Positions 28,681 to 37,071 of a stretch of DNA of 64,000 nt are shown here, in pieces. Every line of letters begins with the position of its first letter. The stretch's first letter is position 1. The position numbers and the translations under genes are program-made. The notes beneath the pieces were generated by a model that saw only the letters and a program-made list of their open reading frames with translations, did no database searches and was not told the origin of the DNA. Origin of the DNA: Pseudomonas taetrolens (lineage in GTDB: Bacteria; Pseudomonadota; Gammaproteobacteria; Pseudomonadales; Pseudomonadaceae); contig NZ_LS483370.1 of NCBI RefSeq assembly GCF_900475285.1, forward strand, positions 2,618,001-2,682,000, written 5' to 3'.

Positions 28681-29760
28681 TCATATTGCCTGGCCCTTGG
28701 CCAGGTAATATGAGTTGACGAAGGTTGCAGTGTGCTGCAAAGACTGGCGTATATCCGGTTTGGCTATTCCATGCATGCTGGCAAATTGCTCGACCGCCGT
28801 TGTATTAAAACGAGTGGTCTGGATAAAGTCCAAGGCTTCGGGTTTTGTATTCAAAAACCACGCGATCGGAGGAATACTCAGTAGCAACTTCAGCAATCGA
28901 AGTGAAATGTGATGTTTGGGAGACTTTAAGCCCAAAGGTTGTGCCACCTGTGCCAGGAGTTCTCGCAAGTTTGGCGTTTGGTCGTCAAGCGCCAGCAGTT
29001 CCCGGCCCTCCATGGCAGGATCAAAAGCGCAAACTGCCACCAGTTCAACCAGGTAATCCACGGTAACCAGTGGCAGCCAGTGCTTGGCGGTACCGGGCAC
29101 TGCAGTCAGCTTTCCCTGCACAAGGTTGCGTATCAGTGCCACCAGCGGCTGACCATCCAGGATATGCCCCGTGCGGCTATGGCCACAGACAGTCGCAGGG
29201 TGAACAACGGTAACCTCCCCGCCCTTGGCGGACATGACCTCCAGGGTCGCAAAATGCGCCTCCAGTTTGCTTCCCTCGTAACCACCGACATGCCGGTAGA
29301 CGGCAGGCCAATTCGTCAGCTCCGGATGATGAGGGTCAATTCCGATGCGTTGCAGATGTTCATGATTTTTCAACATGTAGCCGCCAATCATCACTAAACG
29401 GCTTTTTTGTTCAGCTGCCAACAGCGCCACGCTCTTTGCCCCTTCCACATTCACCGCACGAGATTGCTCCATTGAAAGCCCCCATGCGAAGTGGGCGCCC
29501 AGGTGGAATATGACGCTGGCGTGCTTTAACACGTCTCGGTCAGCAAGACTCAGCCCGAGGTTGTTCTGTACCAGATCGCCCGCTACAGCAAATACCCGGG
29601 TTGCACACCCTCCCAAATTATCGACTTGCTCCCGCAGTGCAGCCAGTCGCTCCGGGCGGCGCATCAACACTCGAATGGTGTGACCTTTTGCACTCAGGTA
29701 CGCCACCAAATGTTGACCGATGAAGCCGGTACCCCCTGTGACAAAGCACTCCACGCTCAT
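28681..29760 (-). CDS. NAD(P)-dependent epimerase/dehydratase-type SDR protein
   Basis: The 359-residue protein is an extended short-chain dehydrogenase, with the nucleotide motif TGGTGFIG at residues 8-15 and a YEGSK segment carrying the catalytic tyrosine and lysine near residue 164. Such proteins act on nucleotide sugars or on small carbonyl compounds (dihydroflavonol-reductase type). The final part lacks recognisable sugar-enzyme motifs, so the substrate is open. It is divergent from a MerR regulator with a MerR-type operator between them, so it is probably the regulated target. Confidence 0.82.
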   Translation of the reverse strand: MSVECFVTGGTGFIGQHLVAYLSAKGHTIRVLMRRPERLAALREQVDNLGGCATRVFAVAGDLVQNNLGLSLADRDVLKHASVIFHLGAHFAWGLSMEQSRAVNVEGAKSVALLAAEQKSRLVMIGGYMLKNHEHLQRIGIDPHHPELTNWPAVYRHVGGYEGSKLEAHFATLEVMSAKGGEVTVVHPATVCGHSRTGHILDGQPLVALIRNLVQGKLTAVPGTAKHWLPLVTVDYLVELVAVCAFDPAMEGRELLALDDQTPNLRELLAQVAQPLGLKSPKHHISLRLLKLLLSIPPIAWFLNTKPEALDFIQTTRFNTTAVEQFASMHGIAKPDIRQSLQHTATFVNSYYLAKGQAI

Positions 29761-29798
29761 TTCCCTGTTCCTTGTTTAAGGTGAAAAATCAAGCGTAA

Positions 29799-29820
29799 AC
29801 TATCGACCCAACTCTATAGT
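29799..29820. promoter_or_regulatory. MerR-type operator/promoter between the SDR and MerR genes
   Basis: ACTAT and ATAGT form an inverted repeat with a 12-base centre. On the minus strand TTGACTATAGAGTTGGGTC resembles the long-spacer promoters with TTGACT -35 boxes that MerR/NmlR proteins activate. It would drive the SDR gene. Confidence 0.6.
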
Positions 29821-29834
29821 CAAGCGGTGTTTTC

Positions 29835-30224
29835 ATGAAAATCGGCGAACTCGAGGCCCGCAGCGGCGCCAGCCGCCATACCCTGCGTTACTACGAGCAA
29901 ATCGGCCTGATCTCACCGCTGCGGCAAACTAACAACTATCGCGTTTACACAGTGCAAACGCTGCAGGATCTGGACTTTATCCAGCGCGCGCAAAGCATGG
30001 GTTTTTCTCTGGGGGAAATAGGCGAGATTCTGGATGCGCAGCGGAACAAGCTGATCGATTGTGCTGACGGCGCGAAGCTGATTGAAAAGAAGATGTCAGA
30101 AATCAAACAGAAAATCGCCAACCTCCAAAGCATTTATCGCTATCTGGATGAAGAGCGTGCAACCCTCGAAGCCAGTGCTGCCAAGCAACTTGCGCTTGAG
30201 CAACAGCGCAACGCTTCCACCTGA
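29835..30224 (+). CDS. MerR-family transcriptional regulator
   Basis: The 129-residue protein has the MerR winged helix-turn-helix at residues 1-70 (MKIGELEARSGASRHTLRYYEQIGLI) and a coiled-coil dimerisation helix (about residues 80-115). It has one cysteine near residue 76 (DCADG) but no metal-binding cysteine pair, so it is more like the aldehyde- or drug-sensing MerR/NmlR group than a metal sensor. It is divergent from the SDR gene and probably activates it through the operator at 29799-29820. Confidence 0.88.
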   Translation: MKIGELEARSGASRHTLRYYEQIGLISPLRQTNNYRVYTVQTLQDLDFIQRAQSMGFSLGEIGEILDAQRNKLIDCADGAKLIEKKMSEIKQKIANLQSIYRYLDEERATLEASAAKQLALEQQRNAST

Positions 30225-30424
30225 ACTCAGCATCGGGGAAACGCAAGCTGGCGCCTGCCATTTTCAAATCCGTCACTCAGGCATTTGTAAAACCTTGCCG
30301 AGATTTCAGCTGAGTTTCAGGGCGAAGAACCAAATGTTTCTGCGGTCGTAAGCTTCTCGTTTGAGAACGTAAAGGATTGCAAACCACAATCCTGATCCGC
30401 GTGAATGGCTCCACTTCATGGCGA

Positions 30425-30532
30425 TCACTCTTCACACGCTTCTACATGCCGCACAAAAGCCCACAGCGGAACAGCCACACAAACCAGAAGCACAATGACA
30501 ATACTGATGCAGGTGATCAGTAGCCTTCCCAT
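30425..30532 (-). CDS. 35-residue membrane peptide
   Basis: The frame encodes 35 residues with one strongly hydrophobic segment (roughly residues 4-25, LLITCISIVIVLLVCVAVPL) and a charged end (RHVEACEE). AAGGA lies eight bases before the ATG, and the frame ends at a normal stop. It lies in an element with phage remnants, so it could be a small phage membrane protein. The function is unknown. Confidence 0.5.
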   Translation of the reverse strand: MGRLLITCISIVIVLLVCVAVPLWAFVRHVEACEE

Positions 30533-31049
30533 GGGGATATCCTTAAGTTGATCAAAAAGGGGGGCAGCTCAGTCCTGCGCTTTGGCAAATAAGCCAGATT
30601 TGGAAGTCACCAGACTGAGCACGGTGAAGCCATGAGTTGGCTACCGACCAAGCTAAAAATAGATGCCCGTCCACTCAGCCAACTCCTGTGTGCAGCCCCC
30701 TGCTGAGTGGGCTGACCTGACAAGCTTGACGGCTTAGGGGACCTTCGTCTGTAGGACAATCCTTAAGTAATACCCCGCTCCACTCTAAAGCCGGCCGCTA
30801 TAGCGGCAAGGACGAAGTCATGCCTGAGCAAACTGTTTTGAAGTGCTACCAGGTCGGTGATCTGGACGATGTAGCCGCGACGAATGAAGGGGATCCCGCA
30901 AAGTACTGGCTGAAATGAGCGACGAAGATCCCGCCGAATATGCATTGTCCTCGAGGATCAAAGCCTCGATAGAAATGAGGTGGTCAGTGCGCTCCGGCGC
31001 CGCGGGCTAAGCATCGACGGCGACAACACGCTATAAGCGTGACCTCTGC
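30533..31049. other. Decayed interval before the collapsed integrase module
   Basis: No intact gene is seen. A short plus-strand frame from an ATG at 30820 reads MPEQTVLKCYQVGDLDD before a stop at about 30916 and looks like the start of a small phage protein. The rest appears degraded. Confidence 0.4.
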
Positions 31050-31194
31050 GACTAAACGCAGTGGATGGCCCTGCGTCATAGCTTCAGCGTTGATCGGCGA
31101 AACCGTGACAGGATCAATTTGGGCAAACCACTGGAGTGATGACCGAGAACTGCATCCGAAAACGGATAGGAAAAAAATCACGCCTACCAAGTGA
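31050..31194 (+). pseudogene. Collapsed DUF4224-integrase module
   Basis: The first part (about 31054-31115) aligns with the DUF4224 gene at 47.9 kb (GWPCV-ASALIGETVT region), and the part from 31136 aligns with the C-terminal end of the integrase at 48.9 kb (VMTENCIRKRIGKK). The whole middle of the integrase is missing, and a base lost in the A run breaks the frame. It is the wreck of the module of the element on its left, ending directly before an end repeat. Confidence 0.7.
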
Positions 31195-31231
31195 GTTGCG
31201 TAGCGGTCTTGGCATTTGCGGATCGAAAACC

Positions 31232-31292
31232 ACAAGGGCCTGCACGCGAATCGCCTGCAAGCCCTTGATATAGATGGTGCCCCAACCCGGAA
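31232..31292. repeat. Left attachment repeat of the youngest island
   Basis: This 61-base copy matches 48986-49046 at 59 of 61 positions. It contains the end hairpin and 18 bases of the tRNA-Leu 3' end (one mismatch), but no complete tRNA, as expected for an attachment site created by integration. Confidence 0.85.
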
Positions 31293-31635
31293 CCTAATTA
31301 ACGATAAAGGCCACAGTATCTACTTGGTTAAACCGAACAATTACGAGCCTGATGTACTTTTCCATGTACTATTTTATCGTGACTGGGAAATTTATGCCGT
31401 GTTGCCGACAGAAGCCCAACCCCTAGCACCCCTTGCCCGCAGTGGCATTGCAAACCCTTTAAACATGGCCGCTATCTCTGGTGCTCGCTGCAATCGAATA
31501 GCCATAGATGCATATAGGTTCGTGAGAATGCCACGCAAAAGTCACGCAGCACCTTTTCCCCTCCCCAGGCGTCCTGCCAACGTACACAACCCCCAATCCC
31601 TGCTGCAACGCTGAATACTCTACGGAGGATTCGCG
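31293..31635. other. Gene-free stretch inside the island
   Basis: About 340 bases just inside the left island end hold no convincing gene. A plus-strand frame running through the att repeat to 31614 has no ribosome binding site and begins in the hairpin. Confidence 0.45.
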
Positions 31636-31725
31636 ATGCTAAATTCAGACTTGCTCCCTTCCCTGCTATCGAAGATCTACGAAAACCAGCTCGACCTTGA
31701 AGCCGCCATCATGCCGCCGGAGTGA
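31636..31725 (+). CDS. Truncated small protein (29 residues)
   Basis: GGAGG seven bases before the ATG and the sequence MLNSDLLPSLLSKIYENQLD suggest the start of a small conserved Pseudomonas protein that is normally longer. The frame stops after MPPE, so this copy is probably a truncated remnant. The family function is unknown to me. Confidence 0.4.
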   Translation: MLNSDLLPSLLSKIYENQLDLEAAIMPPE

Positions 31726-31807
31726 ACAGAAAAGGACGGCAATCAACCCATAGCTGCCCATCGCGAAAGGCAGCCTACGCCGTTTCACGCGCTGCCCGAG
31801 CAACCGG

Positions 31808-32128
31808 TCAATCATCGCCATCGCACTTGATCTCTTTCTTGTACTCATCTCGCTTGGCTTCGATCTTGACCTTGCAGCCGTGCTCCCGGAATTCGTCTTT
31901 CCACTCGCCGCGACGCCAACTGGCGCCGCGGCCATTCGGGCATTTGATCTCTTCCTTGTATTCATCGTCTTTGGATTCGATCTTTACCTTGCATGGGCCG
32001 TCCCTGTACTCGTCCTTCCATTCGCCACCCTCGCGCTCACCTCGCCAGTGATCCGCTGACGCTGGCGTCAACATGACTGAGCCAATTGCAGCCACCACCC
32101 ACATACCAAGCATGGGTCTCACGCTCAT
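31808..32128 (-). CDS. Small exported protein with two internal repeats
   Basis: From the ATG at 32128 (GAGGTGGTGAG just upstream) the protein is 106 residues: a signal peptide ending near ASA, then two copies of a ~30-residue unit. Each unit runs GEWKDEYRDGPCKVKI... and ends in EEIKCPNG or KKEIKCDGD. Each has two cysteines that could form one disulfide, and the units are dense in charge. The repeats differ by a modest number of substitutions, so the duplication is not recent. No family is recognised; a secreted binding protein is possible. Confidence 0.65.
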   Translation of the reverse strand: MSVRPMLGMWVVAAIGSVMLTPASADHWRGEREGGEWKDEYRDGPCKVKIESKDDEYKEEIKCPNGRGASWRRGEWKDEFREHGCKVKIEAKRDEYKKEIKCDGDD

Positions 32129-32388
32129 CTCACCACCTCTGCAATAAAAGACACTTCGCGGCAGGCCAAGCTTTCCCGTAGCCACCGTATCAGCGTCTTG
32201 ATAGTAACGGTGTGCCTGCAGGTGCTACGACAACGATCTGCGGCCGGTGTCTCCTATAGCGAGGAGAAACAGTGTGCTAATCGTCGGAAATGAAAGAAGA
32301 ATGACTGCTTCTGGCCGGTTACTGCCCTTCGAGGATGGCAAAAATCTATGGTTTCGGACTAGGACGCTGGACCCGACACTCTCTTTTC

Positions 32389-32705
32389 TTAGTGACATGT
32401 AACCCGCCATAACTGATCCAGGCGAGCAGTGTAGCTTTGGCTCATATTTCCCGACGCATACCCCAGTCCGGTTTGCTCGGCACGCTTGCGGCACGCAGGG
32501 TGCCTCTTCCCCCGCGCCCATTAATCTCATCCAGAACCGCCATCACCCTTGAAACTTCTGCAGGCTGGATAACTGTAAACAGATCATCCGAAAACTCACC
32601 TGGCTGACGAAGATCCAACAGCAAGACCTCCGCCTTGCTGTATTTGAACCCGGGTTGGGAGACATGATTCAGCGCACCAATCGAACCGGTGTCAATGTCG
32701 TACAC
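32389..32705 (-). pseudogene. C-terminal fragment of a UmuC-type polymerase gene
   Basis: The frame contains GFKYSKAEVLLLDLRQPGEF and ends in GMRRE, which is the DUF4113-type end of UmuC/RulB DNA polymerase V subunits. After GMRRE one base is missing compared with the expected GAAATGATGAGC, and the rest (MSQSYTARLDQLW) continues in the next frame to a stop at 32389. The catalytic part is absent. It is a relic, perhaps from an island that once sat in a rulAB operon. Confidence 0.75.
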
Positions 32706-32719
32706 CCAGCCGCGTAGAC

Positions 32720-32917
32720 TCAGTAAACCTTTTCTTGTGCCCTCCGAACGCTCGGATGGATCTGCATGTTCGCCAGTTGTGCGAGCAAATTTTCGCGCAC
32801 CATCGAGCTGTATTTCGCCTTACTCAACTTCTGCATGCGGGACAGAGCAATGAAGATTATCGTGACTCCAACTAGAAGACCCCAAAGTGGCCAGTTGTGG
32901 TCTACACAACTGGCCAC
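32720..32917 (-). CDS. Doubtful small protein
   Basis: A 65-residue frame with one hydrophobic segment and a charged C-terminus (PSVRRAQEKVY) starts at a GTG that lies inside a long hairpin. No ribosome binding site is seen. It may be the end of a lost gene. Confidence 0.25.
   Translation of the reverse strand: MASCVDHNWPLWGLLVGVTIIFIALSRMQKLSKAKYSSMVRENLLAQLANMQIHPSVRRAQEKVY
32887..32917 (-). terminator. Hairpin after gcd
   Basis: Perfect 13-bp arms (GTGGCCAGTTGTG and complement) with a five-base loop lie 39 bases after the gcd stop and are followed on the minus strand by TTTGGGG. Confidence 0.6.
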
Positions 32918-32955
32918 CCAGAGGTCTCTAGTTTGTATCAGCGATTGGGCCTACA

Positions 32956-35367
32956 TCATTTCTCTTTAGAATCGGGCAGCGCGTAAGCGATCAGCGAGTC
33001 GCCCATCTTCGTACCGAACGAGCCATGGCCGCCGGCCATGATCACAACGTACTGTTTACCGTTAGACTCATAGGTCATCGGTGTCGCCTGACCACCAGCG
33101 GGCAAACGGGCCTGCCAAAGCAGATCGCCATTGGTGACGTCATAAGCGCGCAGGTAGTTGTCCTGAGTGCCCGCGATAAACATGAGGTTGCCGGCAGTCG
33201 AAATCGGGCCGCCCAACATTGGCACGCCAATCTTCATCGGCGGCAACTGGATTCCCTTAAGGCTGTCCCGCACCGTACCTATACGCTTACGCCACACGAC
33301 CTCGTGGGTTTTCAGATCCACACCAGCAACGTAACCCCATGCAGGCGCTTTGCAAGGCAGCCCCAACGGCGAGAGAAATGCATTGATCTCAACCCCATAC
33401 GGCACGCCATACTGAGGTTGAATACCCATTTCAGTGCCAGATCCGGTCGCTCCTTCTTTAGGCCACAGCGGGTTGTTGGGCCCACGTGGAATCAGTTTGG
33501 ATACGAAAGGCAGCGCCATCGGATTCATTAGCGCTATCTGGCGATCAGCGTTGACCGAAATACCGCCCCATTCAAATACACCGAGATTACCTGGGAAAAC
33601 CAGCGTGCCATTTTCTGAGGGAGGCGTGTACTGGCCGTTATAGTTGAGCCGCTTGAAGATCACTCGGCACATCAACTGATCAAACATTGTGCCGCCCCAC
33701 ATGTCCTTGTCGGTCAATGTCTGGATCGGGGTAAGGTTCAGTGCGGAGCGTGGCTGTGTCGGACTGACCCAATCGCCAGGAGCTGCCTCACCCGCAGGCA
33801 CTGGCATTTCAGTGATAGGTACGATTGGCTTGCCGTCACGACGATCGAAAACGAACATGTTGCCCGCTTTAGTAGGCACATATATCGCAGGAACGGTGTC
33901 ACCCGCCGGAGTTTTCACATCCGCCAAGGTCGGTTGCGACGGTACGTCCATATCCCACAGATCATGGTGGGTAGTCTGGAAGCTCCAAGCCAACTTACCT
34001 GTTGAAGCATTCAACGCCACAATCGCACTAGCATAACGCTCCATCACAGGGGTACGGTTGCCGCCCCAGATGTCAGGAGTAGGGTTCCCGGTCGGGACGT
34101 AGACCATATCGATCTTGGCATCGTAAGCCAGTGGAGGCCAAGCGTTAGGCGAGTTGTGGACCAGTGTCTGACCAGGGCCAGGAATTGCGTTTGGATCCTC
34201 TGCGCCGGTATCGAACACCCATTTCAAAGCACCGCTGTTGACGTCATAACCGCGAATGGCGCCAGAAGGCTCATGTACGGAATAGTTATCGGTGGTAGAG
34301 CCGCCGATAACAATAGTTGTTCCAGTCACCACAGGTGGAGACGTCGGCATCAAAGCGCCCGGAAAGGTATAGGGCTGCATTTTTTTGAGGTCCAGCTCGC
34401 CATTTTCCGCGAAGTCTGAACAGCGCTGGCCATTGTCGGCATTGATTGCGAACAGGCGAGCATCGTTGACCGGGAGCAGCACTTTACGCGGACAGCTGGT
34501 TTGGACCTGGGCGACACCTTTCAAGCTGGTGGCAAATTCCTTCGTGTTAGCCTGGTCGTAATACGCAACACCACGGCAAGTTAGATGCTGAAACGAGGGG
34601 TCGGAGATGAGTTTCGGATCGAATCTCCACTTCTCCTTACCGGTCGCTGGATCAAGCGCCACCAGTATTTGGTGGGTAGTGCAGATATACATGTTGTCGC
34701 CGATCTTAATCGGCGTCACTTCGTTAGTGGTTTCACCCGAGTCATTTTCAGTTTTGAACTCACCAGTGTGGAAAGTCCACGCGACCTCGAGGTCTTTCAC
34801 ATTACTGTCGTTGATCTGGTTAAGTGGCGAATAACGGGTTCCTGCCTGGCTTCTGCCATAGGCAGGCCAGTCGGCTGGGGCAATACCGTCAACCGGTTGG
34901 GCTTGCGCAGGTTGGGCCGCAGTCAGACTGCCGTTGATCTCCTGAGGATCGTTGAAGATCGAGTAGACCAAAACAGCGATCGCGAAAGCCAGCGTGGCCG
35001 ACAAAAACATTTTGCTGGCTTTCAAACGCGCATCGATGCCGCGCGTCACTGCCGGAATCAGCAGCCAGATACCCAGGAGGCCGAGAATATCGAAACGAGG
35101 TACTAATGCCCAGAAATCCGAGCCGGCCTCCCATAGCCCCCATAAGGCGGTCGCCAGCATCAGCACCCCGTAAAGCCAGATCGCCGCTGCGGATCGTCGC
35201 CAAAGCAAGACCGCACAAATGAGCAGCACAATGCCGGCGATGATGTAATACAAAGAACCACCCAATGATGCCAGCCATATACCGCCTATCAATAAAACAA
35301 GCGAAAAAATGGTCGTTATCACTACTGTGAAAATCCTGAATCCTGAGCCTTTCGCTTGCGTACTCAC
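32956..35367 (-). CDS. gcd: Membrane-bound PQQ glucose dehydrogenase
   Basis: The 803-residue protein has five N-terminal transmembrane segments (about residues 10-140) and a large periplasmic quinoprotein propeller with WPAYGRSQAGTRYSPL, TPIKIGDNMYICTTH, HHDLWDMDVPSQP and a C-terminal VVMAGGHGSFGTKMGDSL-type block (here VIMAGG). It oxidises glucose to gluconate in the periplasm and passes electrons to ubiquinone. The GTG at 35367 is chosen because TTGGAGG lies eight bases upstream. The gene is usually in the core genome, so its place among phage debris in an island suggests a transferred or second copy. A 21-bp inverted repeat sits just upstream. Confidence 0.93.
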   Translation of the reverse strand: MSTQAKGSGFRIFTVVITTIFSLVLLIGGIWLASLGGSLYYIIAGIVLLICAVLLWRRSAAAIWLYGVLMLATALWGLWEAGSDFWALVPRFDILGLLGIWLLIPAVTRGIDARLKASKMFLSATLAFAIAVLVYSIFNDPQEINGSLTAAQPAQAQPVDGIAPADWPAYGRSQAGTRYSPLNQINDSNVKDLEVAWTFHTGEFKTENDSGETTNEVTPIKIGDNMYICTTHQILVALDPATGKEKWRFDPKLISDPSFQHLTCRGVAYYDQANTKEFATSLKGVAQVQTSCPRKVLLPVNDARLFAINADNGQRCSDFAENGELDLKKMQPYTFPGALMPTSPPVVTGTTIVIGGSTTDNYSVHEPSGAIRGYDVNSGALKWVFDTGAEDPNAIPGPGQTLVHNSPNAWPPLAYDAKIDMVYVPTGNPTPDIWGGNRTPVMERYASAIVALNASTGKLAWSFQTTHHDLWDMDVPSQPTLADVKTPAGDTVPAIYVPTKAGNMFVFDRRDGKPIVPITEMPVPAGEAAPGDWVSPTQPRSALNLTPIQTLTDKDMWGGTMFDQLMCRVIFKRLNYNGQYTPPSENGTLVFPGNLGVFEWGGISVNADRQIALMNPMALPFVSKLIPRGPNNPLWPKEGATGSGTEMGIQPQYGVPYGVEINAFLSPLGLPCKAPAWGYVAGVDLKTHEVVWRKRIGTVRDSLKGIQLPPMKIGVPMLGGPISTAGNLMFIAGTQDNYLRAYDVTNGDLLWQARLPAGGQATPMTYESNGKQYVVIMAGGHGSFGTKMGDSLIAYALPDSKEK

Positions 35368-35381
35368 AAATTTATCCTCCA

Positions 35382-35402
35382 AGACCTAATACAGTTAGGT
35401 CT
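35382..35402. promoter_or_regulatory. Inverted repeat upstream of gcd
   Basis: AGACCTAA and TTAGGTCT flank a five-base centre, ending 14 bases before the gcd start codon. It could be an operator or an mRNA hairpin that hides the ribosome binding site. Confidence 0.55.
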
Positions 35403-35541
35403 CTCTCAATAGTACCGAGGTAAAATCTATGTGAATATTAGACCATCAGCACCCAGTGCTAGGTTTTTGTGTTATCGAAGTATAGAGGCCGCACTACGGC
35501 CCCATGAAAACGAGACAACCCAGTTTCGCGGCTGCGTACAG

Positions 35542-35616
35542 CGGCGCCACGTTCGCCAGACATTTCGGGATGGAGGCGAAAATAGAAGCCCTGGAGCCGC
35601 GAAACCCCGGGGCTTT
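35542..35616. repeat. 75-bp dispersed repeat, copy 2
   Basis: It shares the first 21 bases with the copy at 22218-22292 and the hairpin near its end. Between them the sequence differs. It lies between gcd and a small membrane-peptide gene. Confidence 0.6.
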
Positions 35617-35624
35617 GCTTTTAG

Positions 35625-35717
35625 CTATTTTCGCAAGCATACAATCAGCGCCGCCACGACTCCGATCCAGATAACCCCAAGCACGCCCAATAGCTCAGGC
35701 AGCTGTAATCCAAACAT
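35625..35717 (-). CDS. 30-residue membrane peptide
   Basis: The frame encodes MFGLQLPELLGVLGVIWIGV followed by VAALIVCLRK, a single membrane span with a positive end. The ribosome binding site is weak (GTGGA). It stands just before the 75-bp repeat hairpin, which could end its transcript. It may belong to the prophage lysis region. Confidence 0.35.
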   Translation of the reverse strand: MFGLQLPELLGVLGVIWIGVVAALIVCLRK

Positions 35718-36043
35718 TGTCCACACCGATCAACAACAAATTTCCCCGACTATAATTGACCCAATATTTACTCAAGCTGAACAGAAATGCCTTGAAAGCC
35801 AATAAAGGCATTCAGGATATTTCGGCCGGACATTTAGTTGTACGCATGGTTGACAGATCAGCTAAGCCGCAATGAAGTCAGGGTGACAAAAGGCCGAACC
35901 AGCCAAAACGGGATTTTCCGCCACGAATTCCAAATAACGGGATTCGCTCCGAGCAGGCCACCTATTCCATTTTTCCTACATGAAAATGAGGTCGTGCTAA
36001 TTTTTACGACCACAAATGTAGGTACCAAAATTAGCGCCCTGAT

Positions 36044-36307
36044 TCAACGGCAGGCCGTCGACGCTGCAACCAGCTCCCGCTCGTACCCCATCCGCTGCCG
36101 GCGCTCGGCCAGCAGCGCCCTCACCTTCACCTCCAGCGAATCGGATTTCTTCAGGCTGGCTGCTGTCCAATGAGGCACCTCCACCTCCACCTCCGGCGTA
36201 TAGCACGACACCAACACTGGAACCTCAATTCTCACGGTACGCACTTCAGGCTCACGCCCTGCACAGCCCGCCAGAATCACCGCCATCCCAATCAGCAGCA
36301 ACTTCAT
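36044..36307 (-). CDS. Rz1-like outer spanin lipoprotein
   Basis: The 87-residue protein has a lipoprotein signal (lipobox LAGC, Cys15) and a proline- and charge-rich mature part with cysteines, as in LysC/Rz1-type outer spanins of Pseudomonas phages. The spanin pair fuses inner and outer membranes in the last step of lysis. Upstream bases (about 36308-36365) encode ...PAQPAEEIIDQELGL, the likely end of a deleted inner-spanin gene. It belongs to a decayed lysis cassette with the endolysin next to it. Confidence 0.6.
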   Translation of the reverse strand: MKLLLIGMAVILAGCAGREPEVRTVRIEVPVLVSCYTPEVEVEVPHWTAASLKKSDSLEVKVRALLAERRQRMGYERELVAASTACR

Positions 36308-36421
36308 AACCCCAACTCCTGATCAATGATCTCCTCAGCAGGCTGAGCAGGATCACCGCCAGTCAGTTCCTGCAGCAATAGGGTCGGTATGAAATACGTG
36401 CAGCCTTCGCTGCAAGCAAGC

Positions 36422-36942
36422 TCATGCCAACACTCTCAGCGCCCGGACGTACAGTGCCCGCCGATCCGCTGCGCCGTTCAGACCGCCGTTGATGCGCCGA
36501 GTGATCGTGTCGAACTTGCCCGCATCGGCAAAAGCGTTCAGGCCTCTGCTCGACCAGAACCACGCGGCAGACATAAAGGAGTGCTGAGGCTTCTCCAACA
36601 GCTCAGGGTAAGGCCCAGGGCTTCGCCGCACTCGGCGTAGTTGGCACGGCCAGTGATCTGGATCAGGCCACGGCCGCGATATTTGGAGCCGTCTCCCGGA
36701 ACGCTATTGCCCAGGTCTGCCCTGCCCTTGTATTTGGCCTGGGCCTTGGTTGGACACCAGATCTCTTTCACGTACTTGAGCTGGCCAGACTCATGACCGG
36801 CCTGCGCGATGAACGCCGCCACGCGCTTCAGGCCAACGATCTGGTAGTGGTTCATGGCGGTGTTTAATGCGGACACAAAAACGCCGGCGGATTTGCCGGC
36901 GTTCGGGAGAATCTGCAGCAGTTGCTGCGCGGTGATGGGCAT
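36422..36942 (-). pseudogene. Frameshifted phage endolysin (glycoside hydrolase 19)
   Basis: The start at 36942 has GGAG eight bases upstream. The N-terminal half (MPITAQQLLQILPNAGKSAG, then AAFIAQAGHESGQLKYVKE and KYRGRGLIQITGRANY) is a GH19 chitinase-like lysozyme with the catalytic GHES glutamate. After NYAECGEALGL a deletion shifts the frame; the rest (PELLEKPQHSFMSAAWFWSS...INGGLNG) continues to 36422 in another frame. The intact enzyme would cut peptidoglycan; this copy is probably inactive. Confidence 0.8.
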
Positions 36943-37071
36943 TACTTTTCTCCAGGCGATCAAAAGCCCGTACTAGGGGGGGGTCTCAGTAAACAACCTC
37001 AATAAGTAGAGACGAGATGGCAATGTGCAACTATGGTGATACATACGCACTCGGTCGCTGAAGGAGTCAAC

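Larger units (their letters stand above)
27582..31231. mobile_element. Putative second integrated segment (SDR/MerR segment)
   Basis: This 3.6-kb stretch lies between two end repeats and ends with a collapsed DUF4224-integrase module (31050-31194). It carries a DMT exporter, an SDR/MerR pair and a membrane peptide. It looks like an element that lost most of its integration genes. Confidence 0.5.

Noticed and set aside
31216..31614. Open plus-strand frame of 132 codons across the left attachment repeat
   Set aside because: It begins inside the end hairpin, has no ribosome binding site and no recognisable domain, and similar frames occur in the other hairpin copies by repeat alone.
35431..35805. 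Open plus-strand frame of 124 codons upstream of gcd
   Set aside because: It crosses the 75-bp repeat and a hairpin and lies antisense to a small membrane-peptide gene; composition is not protein-like.
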